Positions 15,150 through 23,858 are shown, counted from the first letter of the stretch. The stretch is DNA of 55,113 nt from Acidimicrobiales bacterium (GCA_030448105.1 JAUJNP010000003.1:137938-193050); one strand, 5' to 3'. The notes: generated from the letters alone by a model not told the origin. Program-made: numbers and translations.

Positions 15150-15911
15150 CTACACGGTGAAGACCAGGAGCCTGAGCGTGGTGTCGCTCCGGACGCCGCC
15201 ATCCTCGGTGCAGGTGTCCATCACCCTCTCGATGCCCTGCTCGACCTCGCGGTCGTCCAGCCCCTGAAGGAGCGAGTCGGTCGACCTCACGGCCCTTACC
15301 CGTTCGATCCAGACCCGAGCGTCGGCTCGCCACGGCTCGACGACGTCCTCGATGCCGACGCCACGACAGCCGGCCGCGGCAAACGCCCGTCGAACGACCT
15401 CCGTGGACGGAAACCGTGTGGCGGCGCGCTCGATGCCGGGGAAGGCGCCGAAGGCCCCGGTGATCGGGACGTCGGAGAAGAAGCCGCGAATCAGCAGCGA
15501 CCCACCAGCGCACGTCACCCGCCGGACCTCGGCCGCGACCGCGGCAAGGTCGTCGAACTGGTGCACGGCGGCCGAGATCCAAACCGCCTCGAACCGGGCT
15601 GGGGCGAAGGGCAACGCCTCTGCCACTCCGGCGACATACGGGCATCGCGCCGCCACGCCTGCGTCACGGGCCTCGTCACGCATGGCTGACGATGGTTCGA
15701 CGGCGACGACCGAGCCCGGCTCACCCCACGACGACAGTGCATCCACGAAGGTGCCCGGGCCTGCTGCGAGATCGAGGACCCTTGTCGCGCCTGACAACCG
15801 CGGCGCGACGACACGGTCCCAGCAAGCCAGGAGGGCCGGCGGAAGCCCGCGCGCACGCCGGTAGCCGGCGGCCGCGCCGCTGTAGTCAACCCGGACCACA
15901 AAGCGCCTCAT
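15150..15911 (-). CDS. Class I SAM-dependent methyltransferase
   Basis: The 253-residue protein has motif I in VLDLAAGPGTFVDAL near residue 45, an acidic end of strand 2 in VVAVEPSSAM, and FEAVWISAAVHQFDD (motif IV) followed by VTCAGGSLLIRGFF. This matches UbiE/Methyltransf_11-type enzymes; the acceptor is unknown. The start at 15911 is divergent from the DUF6817 gene. The TetR-type palindrome at 15977-15991 lies in the 103-bp intergenic space and could control both genes. Confidence 0.85.
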   Translation of the reverse strand: MRRFVVRVDYSGAAAGYRRARGLPPALLACWDRVVAPRLSGATRVLDLAAGPGTFVDALSSWGEPGSVVAVEPSSAMRDEARDAGVAARCPYVAGVAEALPFAPARFEAVWISAAVHQFDDLAAVAAEVRRVTCAGGSLLIRGFFSDVPITGAFGAFPGIERAATRFPSTEVVRRAFAAAGCRGVGIEDVVEPWRADARVWIERVRAVRSTDSLLQGLDDREVEQGIERVMDTCTEDGGVRSDTTLRLLVFTV

Positions 15912-15976
15912 GCCGGACCCGGCGTCGGCGCCGCCCAGACCAAAGGGCCGGCGGTGTGTCTGCCCACATGACGAAG

Positions 15977-15991
15977 GTCTACACTGTAGAT
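15977..15991. promoter_or_regulatory. TetR-type operator, GTCTACACTGTAGAT
   Basis: Inverted repeat matching the site at 13207, with one arm base changed (GTCTAC/GTAGAT). It lies between the divergent methyltransferase and DUF6817 genes. The following bases TGACTTG are also similar to those after the third site at 20232. Confidence 0.6.
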
Positions 15992-16014
15992 GACTTGCAC
16001 AGGGAGCGCAGGCT

Positions 16015-16608
16015 ATGGACGCGATCGTCGAGTGGTTGCGCAGCCGTGGTGCGGCGACGATCGAACATCCTGGTGGTCGCCTGCTCGAGCACCTCCAGAG
16101 GACGGGATCGATCCTCGATCGATGGGGCTCGCGGCCCGCCCTCGTCGTGGCCGGACTGGCGCACGCGACCTACGGGACCGACGGGTTCGGGCTGGGGCTC
16201 CTGCCGGTCGAGCGCCGGGCCGACCTCGCAGGGCTCGTCGGTGACGAGGCCGAACGGATCGTCTACACCTACGCCAGCTGCGACCGGAAGTACACCTACC
16301 CGCAGGTCGGCGGCGAGGCAGCGAGGCGCTTTCGAGATCGATTCACGGGCGCGGAGTTGGACCTGCACGCGCGCGACGCCACCGACTTCGTGACCCTGAC
16401 CCTCGCCAACGAGCTGGACGTGCTTGCCCACAGCGACGAGCTGCGGGAGAAGCACGGACGCAGCCTCGTCACGTCGTTCGCGGGCTGGTCAGCGTTCGTG
16501 ACCGCTCGCGCCTGGCAGGAGTTCGTGGCCGTCGCTACCGGGGCACAGTCGCCGGTTGAGCACACCGCTCCCGGCTCCGATGGGCGCTCGTCGGCGCGGG
16601 AACGGTGA
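16015..16608 (+). CDS. DUF6817 domain protein
   Basis: The 197-residue protein matches the DUF6817 pattern: LLEHLQRTGSILDRWGS, then VVAGLAHATYGTDGFGLGLL, then GLVGDEAERIVYTYASCDR. The spaced His and Asp residues recall HD-type metal sites, but no enzymatic activity is known to me. The C-terminal 30 residues are low-complexity. The ATG at 16015 lies 23 bp after the palindrome at 15977, so repression by a TetR protein is likely. Confidence 0.75.
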   Translation: MDAIVEWLRSRGAATIEHPGGRLLEHLQRTGSILDRWGSRPALVVAGLAHATYGTDGFGLGLLPVERRADLAGLVGDEAERIVYTYASCDRKYTYPQVGGEAARRFRDRFTGAELDLHARDATDFVTLTLANELDVLAHSDELREKHGRSLVTSFAGWSAFVTARAWQEFVAVATGAQSPVEHTAPGSDGRSSARER

Positions 16609-16680
16609 CAGCCCGCTGGCGGCAGCTCGATGCGGCGCGCCCGCCGCCGACCGCCGCCGTGTCGCGCGTCCTCCCATGCG

Positions 16681-17691
16681 CTACCGGACGAAGACGGTCT
16701 TGCCCCGAAGGTTGGCCCACGCGGGCTGTGCATCGTCCCACGGGACCGTGAGCGCGGTGAACTGTTCGGGATGCAGCCGCCCGGCAGCGACGAGTTCGAG
16801 AATCTCGGGAATGGCAACTCGCACGTTCGCACGCCCGGTGACGAAGGTCAGCGAGATGCCGTACATCGACAGCATCGGCATCGGCAGCGCGTCGTCCCAG
16901 TAGATGCCCACGGACGTGCAGACTCCGCCCGGCGCCGTCGACCTCACCGCCGCGTGAAGAGCGTCGGTCTCGGCCGTCGCGTTGACCGTGATGTCGGCGG
17001 GGCCGTAGTGCCGTTGCCATGGCCCTTCGATGACATCGGCGCCGACCGACGCAGCGAGCTCGCGGCGATGCGCGTCGGGATCGACGTAGGTGACCCGCTC
17101 GGCGCCCAGCGCAGCGGCAGCGTCGGCGGCGTAGAGCCCGATGGTGGACGCGCTGAGGATGAGCACTGAACGGTCGGTGCGCCCGGCCAGGTGAGGCGCC
17201 ACCGTCCGCCAACCGTCGGCCACGTTGTCGCTGACACTGGCGACAGCCGCGGGCGACACGCCGGCGGGCAGACGGACGAGCATGCGGGCGGCGAAGGGAA
17301 CCCGGACCCGATCCGCCATCGCGCCGTCCCAACTGCCGCCGCCAGCACCGAACCCGAACATCGAGCGCCGCGGCACGCGTTCGCAGTTCGCGGTGATGCC
17401 CGACGTGCACCGTCGACAGGCGCCACACGAGATCTGGAACGGGACGACGACGAGATCTCCCTCCCGAACCTGCTCGACATCGTCACCCAGGTCGACCACC
17501 CGGGCGACGAACTCGTGCCCGAGCGTGAAGGGCGGCGGGAACATCGGAAGGCCGGTGACAAGCGCGGCGTCGAGGTCGCACGATGCAACCGCCACCGGCT
17601 CGACGATCACATCCCCATCGGAAGCGAGTGTCGGCGGCGGGATGTCATCCCACTCGACCCTGCCGGCGGCCACGTACTGCAACGCCCTCAT
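16681..17691 (-). CDS. Zinc-dependent alcohol dehydrogenase-like (MDR) oxidoreductase
   Basis: The 336-residue protein has the GHE motif in FTLGHEFVARVV near residue 60. The structural zinc cysteines appear in CGACRRCTSGITANC near residue 93. The Rossmann fold region reads VLILSASTIGLYAADAAAAL, where the usual GxGxxG is SASTIG, so nucleotide binding may be atypical. The catalytic first ligand is Cys in VAVASCDLD. It should oxidise or reduce an alcohol/carbonyl with NAD(P). It is divergent from the hydrolase at 17761, sharing the operator at 17738-17757. Confidence 0.88.
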   Translation of the reverse strand: MRALQYVAAGRVEWDDIPPPTLASDGDVIVEPVAVASCDLDAALVTGLPMFPPPFTLGHEFVARVVDLGDDVEQVREGDLVVVPFQISCGACRRCTSGITANCERVPRRSMFGFGAGGGSWDGAMADRVRVPFAARMLVRLPAGVSPAAVASVSDNVADGWRTVAPHLAGRTDRSVLILSASTIGLYAADAAAALGAERVTYVDPDAHRRELAASVGADVIEGPWQRHYGPADITVNATAETDALHAAVRSTAPGGVCTSVGIYWDDALPMPMLSMYGISLTFVTGRANVRVAIPEILELVAAGRLHPEQFTALTVPWDDAQPAWANLRGKTVFVR

Positions 17692-17737
17692 CGTGATCCC
17701 CTCTGTGTGACGTCGCCCAAGCTTCCGTAACCAGGGA

Positions 17738-17757
17738 TACTGAGGGTAGTCTCAGTA
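17738..17757. promoter_or_regulatory. Operator palindrome between divergent MDR and hydrolase genes
   Basis: TACTGAG (17738-17744) and CTCAGTA (17751-17757) form a perfect 7-bp inverted repeat with a 6-bp centre. It ends 3 bp before the GTG of the hydrolase and lies 47 bp from the MDR start. The TetR gene at 18693 is the last gene of the hydrolase operon and is the natural candidate to bind here. Confidence 0.65.
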
Positions 17758-17760
17758 GTC

Positions 17761-18696
17761 GTGTCCTGCACAACCGGCGCATCCGAAGTCGAGCACCTCT
17801 CGCGTGCGGCCTCGATCGCGGGTGTCGACGGTGAGGTCGCACTCCCAACGAGTCGTCACCTCGTCGCCGAGGGCCTGCGGATCCATCTTCTCGACTGGGG
17901 ACGACCCGAGGCGGACCCGATCGTCCTGCTGCACGGCGGTGGCCTCACCGCGCACACGTGGGACCTGACCTGCCTGGCGCTGAGCGGGTCGCATCGATGC
18001 ATCGCGGTGGATCTCCGGGGCCACGGGGACAGCGAATGGTCACCGGCGATGCACTATGACGTGGAGGATCACCTCGCCGACACGTGGTCGGTGATCACGT
18101 CGCTCGGGCTCGGCCGCTCCATCGTCGTCGGCCACTCCCTCGGCGGCATGGTCGGCCTGGCGCTCGCGGCGCGGCACCCGGATGCCGTCCGCGGGCTGGT
18201 GCTCGTCGATGTCGCCGTCGACGTCCCGAGCCGTGCGGTCGTCTCGATCCGCGACTTCATGCTGTCGATGGCGGACGCGATGCCCTTCGACCGCTTCGTC
18301 GAGGCCGCGCACGGGTTCAACCCACGACGTTCCGAGGACATGCTCCGACACAGCCTGAAGCACAACCTTCGCCGCACGCGGGACGGGCTCTGGACGTGGA
18401 AGTACGACCGGCGCCACCTCGATTCGGCCGAGTTCGAGCGCCTGCGCGCACAGTTCACGCAGCTGTCGACGTCCCTCGAGAAGGTCGAGTGCCCGGTGCT
18501 CGTCGCTCGCGGCGCCGAGAGCGAGGCGCTCTCGGCGTCGCACGCTGCGCGGTTCGCGGCACGGTTCCGCTCCGCCGAGTGGACGACGGTCGAGAGCGCT
18601 GGGCACACGGTGCAGGCCGACAACCCGCAAAGATTCATCCGAGAGTTGCGGAGCTTCCTCGCGCGCGTCGACAAGAGTGAACCGGCGCGCGCATGA
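17761..18696 (+). CDS. Alpha/beta hydrolase
   Basis: The 311-residue protein has the oxyanion segment VLLHGGGLTAHTWD, the conserved DLRGHGDS, the nucleophile elbow VVGHSLGGMVGLALA near residue 125, and a late VESAGHTVQADNP with the catalytic His. These are features of esterase/epoxide-hydrolase-like enzymes; no substrate is evident. The GTG at 17761 directly follows the palindrome, so translation may be leaderless or use a later start such as a GTG inside the first 25 residues. It overlaps the TetR gene by 4 bp. Confidence 0.88.
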   Translation: MSCTTGASEVEHLSRAASIAGVDGEVALPTSRHLVAEGLRIHLLDWGRPEADPIVLLHGGGLTAHTWDLTCLALSGSHRCIAVDLRGHGDSEWSPAMHYDVEDHLADTWSVITSLGLGRSIVVGHSLGGMVGLALAARHPDAVRGLVLVDVAVDVPSRAVVSIRDFMLSMADAMPFDRFVEAAHGFNPRRSEDMLRHSLKHNLRRTRDGLWTWKYDRRHLDSAEFERLRAQFTQLSTSLEKVECPVLVARGAESEALSASHAARFAARFRSAEWTTVESAGHTVQADNPQRFIRELRSFLARVDKSEPARA

Positions 18697-19325
18697 GCGA
18701 CGGCGGTGGCAAGCGCCGACGGCGCTCGGTCGAAGATGCGAAGCGGGAGATCCTGGAGACCGCTGAGCGTGTCCTCCGGGAGAGCGGGCCCGATGCGGTT
18801 CGGGTCCAGGTCGTGGCCCGCGAGCTCGGCATCTCCGACGCCGCCGTCCACTACCACTTCGGCAGTCGCGATGCCCTGATGGAAGCGCTCCTCCGCGACG
18901 TCGGGCGGCGCATGAAGCGCGAGCTCCAACTCGTGATCGACAGCTGGGACCCCGACCAGTTCGACGTCCGCTCGCTGGTCAGCCTGCTCGATGACAGCTA
19001 TCGACAGCGCGGCTACGGACGGCTGGCGGCGTGGATGCAGCTGACCGGCTGGCGTTCGAAGGGATCCGGCATGTTCCGCTCCCATGCGGAAGCCATCCAC
19101 GCCGCTCGGCTCGACCGGGCGCGCCAGTTGCACGCGACCCCGCCGCCGATGGAGGACTCGCTCCACCTAGTGGTGCTGCTCAACCTCGTCACGTGGGCCG
19201 ACGCCGTAGTCGGCGGCGAGTGGCGACGCAGCGTCGGACTGCCAGCAACGGCGGACGGCGCGGCGGAGTTCCGCGACTGGTTCGCCTCGCTCCTCGAACA
19301 GCATCTGGGCGGCGACCTCGTCTGA
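18693..19325 (+). CDS. TetR family regulator
   Basis: The 210-residue protein starts with ATG overlapping the hydrolase stop (ATGA). Its N-terminus is basic (GGGKRRRRSVEDAKREILET) and the helix-turn-helix is VRVQVVARELGISDAAVHYH. The C-terminal ligand domain is all-helical. As the promoter-distal gene of the hydrolase operon it probably autoregulates through the palindrome at 17738 and controls the divergent MDR gene. Confidence 0.9.
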   Translation: MSDGGGKRRRRSVEDAKREILETAERVLRESGPDAVRVQVVARELGISDAAVHYHFGSRDALMEALLRDVGRRMKRELQLVIDSWDPDQFDVRSLVSLLDDSYRQRGYGRLAAWMQLTGWRSKGSGMFRSHAEAIHAARLDRARQLHATPPPMEDSLHLVVLLNLVTWADAVVGGEWRRSVGLPATADGAAEFRDWFASLLEQHLGGDLV

Positions 19326-19379
19326 TCCGCCACGTCCATCGGATTCGCCCTCGGCGAAGTTGGTCACCATGCCGGGAAA

Positions 19380-19533
19380 TCACCACGTTGACCGTCGTCG
19401 GGTCGAGGAGTCGGATGGCTCATGGACTGCGACGAGCCGGCCGGCCGCATCGAGAAGCTCGACCCCCGCGTGCACGTCTTCCTGCACCGCGAACTCGGCG
19501 TAGACCGTCGCGGCGACCCCCTCTCGCGGACCC
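19380..19533 (-). other. Possible short gene or gene remnant
   Basis: Downstream of the SRPBCC gene on the minus strand a frame reads GVAATVYAEFAVQEDVHAGV then ELLDAAGRLVAVHEPSDSS to a TGA at 19380-19382. The amino-acid pattern looks protein-like, but no start codon precedes it outside the SRPBCC gene. It may be the tail of a broken gene. I do not recognise a family. Confidence 0.25.
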
Positions 19534-20028
19534 TCAGCTCTCGGCCAGCGCCTTTATGCCATCGAGGTTGCGCTGCATGTTCGTGCGGTGCTCGCCGAGG
19601 CGGCGCTCGACGATCTGCTCCTCGTGCTCGGGATCGAGGTCGATCTCGTAGGACACGCCGGACGGGCCGGGGCCGAGGCGGGCTCGTTGCCGCACTCGGG
19701 TACCGGTGCCGGCAGGCTCCAGTTCGAAGCACCACGACGACCCCGGGTTGTCGACGTCGCTCACCGCCCAGGCGATGCGGCGCCCGGGTTCGAAATCGGT
19801 GATCGTCGACGTCGTGTGCCACTCGCCGATCAGCGGGTGGTAGTTGCGGCCCCGGAACCTGGCTCCGACCGCTGGCCCAACGGCTCCGTCGAGCCACTCG
19901 GCCGCCTGGAACTCGTCGGAGAACCGACCGGGCAGGTTCACGTCCGAGACGAGCTCCCACACCTTGGCGACCGGTGCGTCGACCACGATCGACACCTCAA
20001 CGCCTGGACCGTCGGCGTACCGGGTCAT
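19534..20028 (-). CDS. SRPBCC (START-like) family protein
   Basis: The 164-residue protein starts MTRYADGPGVEVSIVVDAPV, continues AKVWELVSDVNLPGRFSDEF, and later reads WHTTSTITDFEPGRRIAWAV, the usual polyketide-cyclase/SRPBCC layout with a hydrophobic ligand cavity and a long C-terminal helix ending GIKALAES. Members bind or transform hydrophobic ligands; the ligand here is unknown. It sits downstream of a small frameshifted gene on the same strand. Confidence 0.85.
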   Translation of the reverse strand: MTRYADGPGVEVSIVVDAPVAKVWELVSDVNLPGRFSDEFQAAEWLDGAVGPAVGARFRGRNYHPLIGEWHTTSTITDFEPGRRIAWAVSDVDNPGSSWCFELEPAGTGTRVRQRARLGPGPSGVSYEIDLDPEHEEQIVERRLGEHRTNMQRNLDGIKALAES

Positions 20029-20230
20029 CGTGCACCTCGAACCCGTGGAGCGGGCGGCCGCCCTCGGCCCCGACGCTCAGCAGCGCCGCGCCCGGCCTGG
20101 CGGCACGGACGACGAACCGCGCCACCTCGCTGAGGGCACCGACCACGTGGGCGCCGCCTGTGCATCCTTACCGAGCGCACCAAGCTGACGATGGTCGCGC
20201 GTCCCCGCGACGAGGACGTTGTCGGCTCAT
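19997..20230 (-). CDS. Small unrecognised protein, apparently frameshifted
   Basis: On the minus strand, pieces in two frames read DNVLVAGTRDHRQLGALGKD then AQAA, and HVVGALSEVARFVVRAARPG, AALLSVGAEGGRPLHGFEVH, DDPV, ending at a TGA at 19997-19999. With one base removed near 20224 and one near 20165, they join to an ATG at 20230 to make about 75 residues. The ATG lies 1 bp from the operator palindrome at 20232, implying a very short leader and tight TetR control. The gene overlaps the start of the SRPBCC gene. I do not know the family. Confidence 0.4.
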
Positions 20231-20231
20231 T

Positions 20232-20246
20232 GTCTACAGCGTAGAT
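20232..20246. promoter_or_regulatory. TetR-type operator, GTCTACAGCGTAGAT
   Basis: Third copy of the palindrome seen at 13207 and 15977, with the same arms as the second. It directly precedes the small minus-strand gene starting at 20230. The 285 bp from here to the SDR gene at 20532 contain no gene I can support. An 18-codon frame beginning MRVGFVDHP (ATG preceded by GGGAGGG) runs into the SDR start and may only be a leader. Confidence 0.55.
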
Positions 20247-20531
20247 GACCTGGCGGCGCCACACTCCTTCGACCAATCGAAAGGCCCGCCCGCGGCCGAC
20301 GACCGTGCCGTCGTCTGCTGGTGGATACATGCCCGACGGCATCTATGGCATCAGCTCGGGACGATGCTCCTACTCTGCTCCGACGCTGGATCTTGATGAA
20401 CGGCCAGACGATCAAGTCGAAGGCGGATGGATCATGCGGCTCTGGAGCCGATAGCGCCGGTCAAGAGGGAGGGATCAGATGCGGGTCGGTTTCGTTGATC
20501 ACCCACGGACAGACGCCACCGGGGACCAGCG

Positions 20532-21230
20532 GTGAGCGGCGCGGCCGTCGTCGTCGGCGGTGCCTCCGGCATCGGTGCAGCTGTCGTCGACCGCCAGCGG
20601 GCCGCCGGCGTCGAGGTGGTCGTATGGGACCGGGCCGGGGGTGCAGACATCGTCTGCGACATCGCCGACCCGGACCAGGTGGATGCAGCCACGGCCGAGA
20701 CGCTCGATCTGGTCGGAGCGCCGGCGCTGGTCACCGTCACCGCCGGCATCGGTCACGGGGGCCTGTTGGCCGACGTAACGGTCGAGGACTGGGACCGCGT
20801 GTTTCGGAGTCAACGCCCGTGGCGTGTGGCTGGCCATGCGCGCCCTGGCGGCGCCGATGGCAACACAAGGCGGGTCCCTGGTCGTTGTCAGCAGCGTGAG
20901 CGGGCGCTTGGTCGACCAGGGCATGGGCCTCTACTGCGCATCGAAGGCGGCCCTCGACATGATCGTGCGAGTCACTGCGCTCGAATGGGCTCCGAGCGTT
21001 CGGGTCAACGCAGTCGCACCGGGAGTCACCGACACCCCGATGCTCGGTCGCGGGCCCCGCGAGGGGGCTGGTTCGACAAGGTGGCTCAGCGGACGGCGCT
21101 CGGGCGGCTCGGTCGTCCTGATGACATCGCCGAGGCGATTCTCGGGTTGCACGGCATGGACTGGGTGACGGGTCAGGTGCTCGAGTGCGACGGCGGCCTC
21201 GGCTCGGCCAGCCCGATCATGGGCTTCTGA
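20532..21230 (+). CDS. Short-chain dehydrogenase/reductase, two frameshifts
   Basis: The frame starts SGAAVVVGGASGIGAAVVDR (TGxxxGIG-like cofactor motif) and reads to about 20808. After a one-base insertion in GTGTTTCGGAG it continues in another frame as VNARGVWLAMRALAAPMATQ, SLVVVSSVSGRLVDQGMGLY then CASKAALDM, giving the catalytic Ser and YxxxK. It then returns near 21065 to AQRTALGRLGRPDDIAEAIL and VLECDGGL. All catalytic elements exist, so single-base errors are the likely cause. It should be an NAD(P)-dependent oxidoreductase, first in a row with VOC and monooxygenase genes. Confidence 0.8.
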   Translation: MSGAAVVVGGASGIGAAVVDRQRAAGVEVVVWDRAGGADIVCDIADPDQVDAATAETLDLVGAPALVTVTAGIGHGGLLADVTVEDWDRVFRSQRPWRVAGHARPGGADGNTRRVPGRCQQRERALGRPGHGPLLRIEGGPRHDRASHCARMGSERSGQRSRTGSHRHPDARSRAPRGGWFDKVAQRTALGRLGRPDDIAEAILGLHGMDWVTGQVLECDGGLGSASPIMGF

Positions 21231-21245
21231 CCGCGAGGGTGAGCG

Positions 21246-21701
21246 ATGCCGGTGGTGCACCACACAGCGATCTGCACGCGCGACGTCGAGGCGAGCCTTC
21301 GCTTCTGCGCGCGACGGGATGGGGTTCACGGTAATGATGGACAAGCAGTTCGAGGGCGACTGGCCGACTCTGTTGCGCGGCCCACAGACGTCGCTGCGCT
21401 CCATCTTCCTCGGCGACCCGGCCGCTTCTACGGCGGGCATCGTCGAGTTGGTAGACCTCGGCCCCGTCGAAGACCGAGGGCCGCAGCCGCCGCCCGTCGG
21501 AACCGGGTTCCTCCTCGTGTCGGTCATGGCCGACGTGGAGGACTCCTTGGCTCGCTTGTCCTCGTTGGGGCTGGGGGCACACCTCGCCGGATCGAGACGT
21601 TCGGCGTCGCCATGAGCACGGTGGTCGACCCCAACGGCGTCGTCGTCGAGCTCATAGACACCTCGGCGGCCGCAGGCGTCGACCGCATGCGGGACCGGTG
21701 A
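21246..21701 (+). CDS. VOC (glyoxalase/dioxygenase-like) family protein, two frameshifts
   Basis: The start VVHHTAICTRDVEASLRFCA is a typical VOC strand-helix with a metal-ligand His. After an extra base near 21313 the protein continues as MGFTVMMDKQFEGDWPTLLR and VGTGFLLVSVMADVEDSLAR. Near 21585 it shifts back to TPRRIETFGVAMSTVVDPNG and VVVELIDTS. The combined length is about 150 residues, normal for the family. The stop overlaps the next start as GTGA. The reaction is unknown; neighbours suggest ketone or steroid-type catabolism. Confidence 0.8.
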   Translation: MPVVHHTAICTRDVEASLRFCARRDGVHGNDGQAVRGRLADSVARPTDVAALHLPRRPGRFYGGHRRVGRPRPRRRPRAAAAARRNRVPPRVGHGRRGGLLGSLVLVGAGGTPRRIETFGVAMSTVVDPNGVVVELIDTSAAAGVDRMRDR

Positions 21702-23142
21702 AGCCCAAGCAGACCGTCGCCGTCCTCGGCGCCGGCGCAGGCGGCATCGCCATGGGGATCCGCCTCAAGCGAGCCGGTTACGACTTCACGATCTACGAGC
21801 GGTCCGACGGGGTCGGCGGGACCTGGCGGGACAACACCTATCCCGGAGCGGCGTGCGACGTGCCATCGCACCTCTACTCGTATTCGTTCGAGCTCAACCC
21901 CTGGTGGTCCCGCACGTACGCCACCCAGCCCGAAATCCTCGCCTACCTCGAGCGCTGCACGGACCAGTACGGCGTGCGCCCCCACGTCCGTACCGGCACC
22001 GCCATCGACGAAGCCCGGTGGGACGAGAACGAGCGACGTTGGACCCTCGCCGCCCGCTCCGGCGAGCAGTTCACCGCCGATGTGCTGGTGAGCGGGCTCG
22101 GCATGCTCAACGTCCCGGTCATCCCGGACATCCCCGGCGCCGAGCGGTTCCAAGGTCGTTCGTTCCACTCCTCCCGGTGGGACCACAGCAAATCGGTGGC
22201 CGGTGAGCGGGTGGCCTCGATCGGCACCGGAGCCAGCGCAGTGCAGTACGTCCCAGCTATCGCTCCCGACGTCGAGCAGCTCACCGTGTTCCAACGCAGC
22301 CCCATCTGGATCACCCCCCGAAACGACGCGCCATACACCAAGGAGCAACAGCGCCGCTTCGCCCGAGTGCCGCTGGCCGCCCGCCGCCACCGTGCCCAGA
22401 TCTGGCTCACCTACCAACGGGCGAACTTCGAGACGACCTCGGACCTCACGGTGCTGCAGACAGAGTTCGCCCGGTCGTACCTCGAACGCAAGATCGAGGA
22501 TCCGGCCCTGCGAGCGAAGCTCACGCCCGACTACCCCGTTGGCTGCAAGCGCCCGCTGATCTCGCGGAGTGGTTTCCCACCCTTACCCGTGACAACGTCC
22601 GCCTGGTCACCGAGCCGATCGTGGAGATCACCGAGTCAGGCCTACGCACCGCCGACGGCGAGCATCACGAGGTCGACACGATCGTGTACGGCACCGGCTT
22701 CAAGGCCAACGAGTTCCTCTCGACGGTGGACATCTACGGGTCCGGGGGCCGCCGGTTGCACGACGACTGGGCCGACGGAGCCGAAGCGTTCCTCGGGCTG
22801 TCCGTCGCCGGATATCCCAACCTCTTCCTGCTCTACGGGCCGAACACGAACGGCGTGAACTCGATCATCTTCTTCCACGAAGCTCAGAGTCACTACGTGC
22901 TCCAGGCGTTGCGGACGATGCGCCGGATCGGCGTGCGGTCAGTCGACGTCCGGCGCACCGTGATGGATAGATACAACCGTCGCCTCCAAGCGGCCATGAA
23001 GAGCACAGTCTGGGTAGCGGGGTGCCACAACTACTTCCGCGCTCCGTCGGGCAAGGTCGTCACCCAGCTCCCGTTCAGCGGCGGCCGCTACTGGGCCCGG
23101 ACTCGAATCTTTCCTGCCTGGAAGTACCGGCTGCATCGCTGA
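21698..23142 (+). CDS. Flavin-containing (Baeyer-Villiger type) monooxygenase, one frameshift
   Basis: The N-terminal FAD motif is VAVLGAGAGGIAMGIRL, followed by GVGGTWRDNTYPGAACDVPS. The Baeyer-Villiger fingerprint FxGxxxHxxxW appears as FQGRSFHSSRW near residue 150, and a second Rossmann motif ASIGTGASAVQ near 170. At about 22568 the expected CGGGAGTGG is CGGAGTGG, dropping one G and shifting the frame. The remainder, from EPIVEITESGLRTADGEHHE through VYGTGFKANEFLS and YGPNTNGVN to KYRLHR, is intact to 23142. It should insert oxygen into a ketone or hydroxylate a substrate using NADPH. Confidence 0.88.
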
Positions 23143-23200
23143 CCTCCTGGCTGACAACGACGGCCGCACCACTCGCCATGGTGTCGGGCGGTGAAGTCCG

Positions 23201-23578
23201 TCAGACGCGCAGCAGCGGGATCCGTCGTCCACCTGCCGAGACGATCGGTTCCAGGTCGTCCTGGTCGGATGTGACAACGCCGAGGCCGCGACGTTGTGCC
23301 ACGAGCACGACGTGCACGTCGACGACGTCGCTCGCCCCGGCCTTGCCTGCCAGCGTGCCGACCTCGTGTGCCTGCTCGCCGAGGAACGAGACGACCTCGC
23401 AACCGCGCAGGAAGCGTCTCAGATGCACCTGCCTAGCCGAGCGGCTGGCCTCGGCGATCACAGGCGCGGTCGTGACCGGGACGAGTCCAAGCTCCAACCG
23501 AGCGCGGTGCTCCGCCCACAGTTCCCGATTCGACCGTTCGGCGGCGATCAACGCGCCAGCGTCGTAGACAACGGTCAT
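23201..23578 (-). CDS. PIN domain toxin (VapC-like ribonuclease)
   Basis: The 125-residue protein starts MTVVYDAGALIAAERSNREL, with the first PIN Asp in YDAGALIAAE. Later acidic residues are in APVIAEASR, ASDVVDVHVV and VVTSDQDDL, giving the metal-binding quartet of PIN RNases. The start overlaps the stop of the upstream antitoxin gene as ATGA, the classic toxin-antitoxin arrangement. The target RNA is unknown. The longer frame to 23746 is the antitoxin read in another frame. Confidence 0.88.
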   Translation of the reverse strand: MTVVYDAGALIAAERSNRELWAEHRARLELGLVPVTTAPVIAEASRSARQVHLRRFLRGCEVVSFLGEQAHEVGTLAGKAGASDVVDVHVVLVAQRRGLGVVTSDQDDLEPIVSAGGRRIPLLRV

Positions 23579-23850
23579 GCCGAACGGCGTCGCCGCGACG
23601 GCCGCTTCGTGATCTGGGCGCGAACCCTCTCCCGGGCCGCGGAGACCTCTGGCTCCGTCAGGGCACCTTCCTCCCGCTCCCACTCGGCAACTGCGGCGAG
23701 GCCGTCGCGAACAAGGAGTGCACGCCGCGCCGCGCCGGTCATCCATGCCGACACGCTGACGCCGTCCTGCGCGGCGGCGTTCAGGACCCGGGCGTGAACA
23801 TCGGCATCGACGGTGATCGCGAGCTTGGGGGAGGGCTTCCCTCTCGGCAT
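23575..23850 (-). CDS. Ribbon-helix-helix type antitoxin
   Basis: The 91-residue protein starts MPRGKPSPKLAITVDADVHA and continues RVLNAAAQDGVSVSAWM, resembling a ribbon-helix-helix DNA-binding region (basic N-terminus, short beta strand, two helices). The acidic middle (EWEREEGALTEPEVSAARER) would contact the toxin. It is translationally coupled to the PIN toxin. The palindrome at 23859-23875 lies 8 bp before its start and is a likely autoregulatory site. Confidence 0.85.
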   Translation of the reverse strand: MPRGKPSPKLAITVDADVHARVLNAAAQDGVSVSAWMTGAARRALLVRDGLAAVAEWEREEGALTEPEVSAARERVRAQITKRPSRRRRSA

Positions 23851-23858
23851 GCCAAAAC

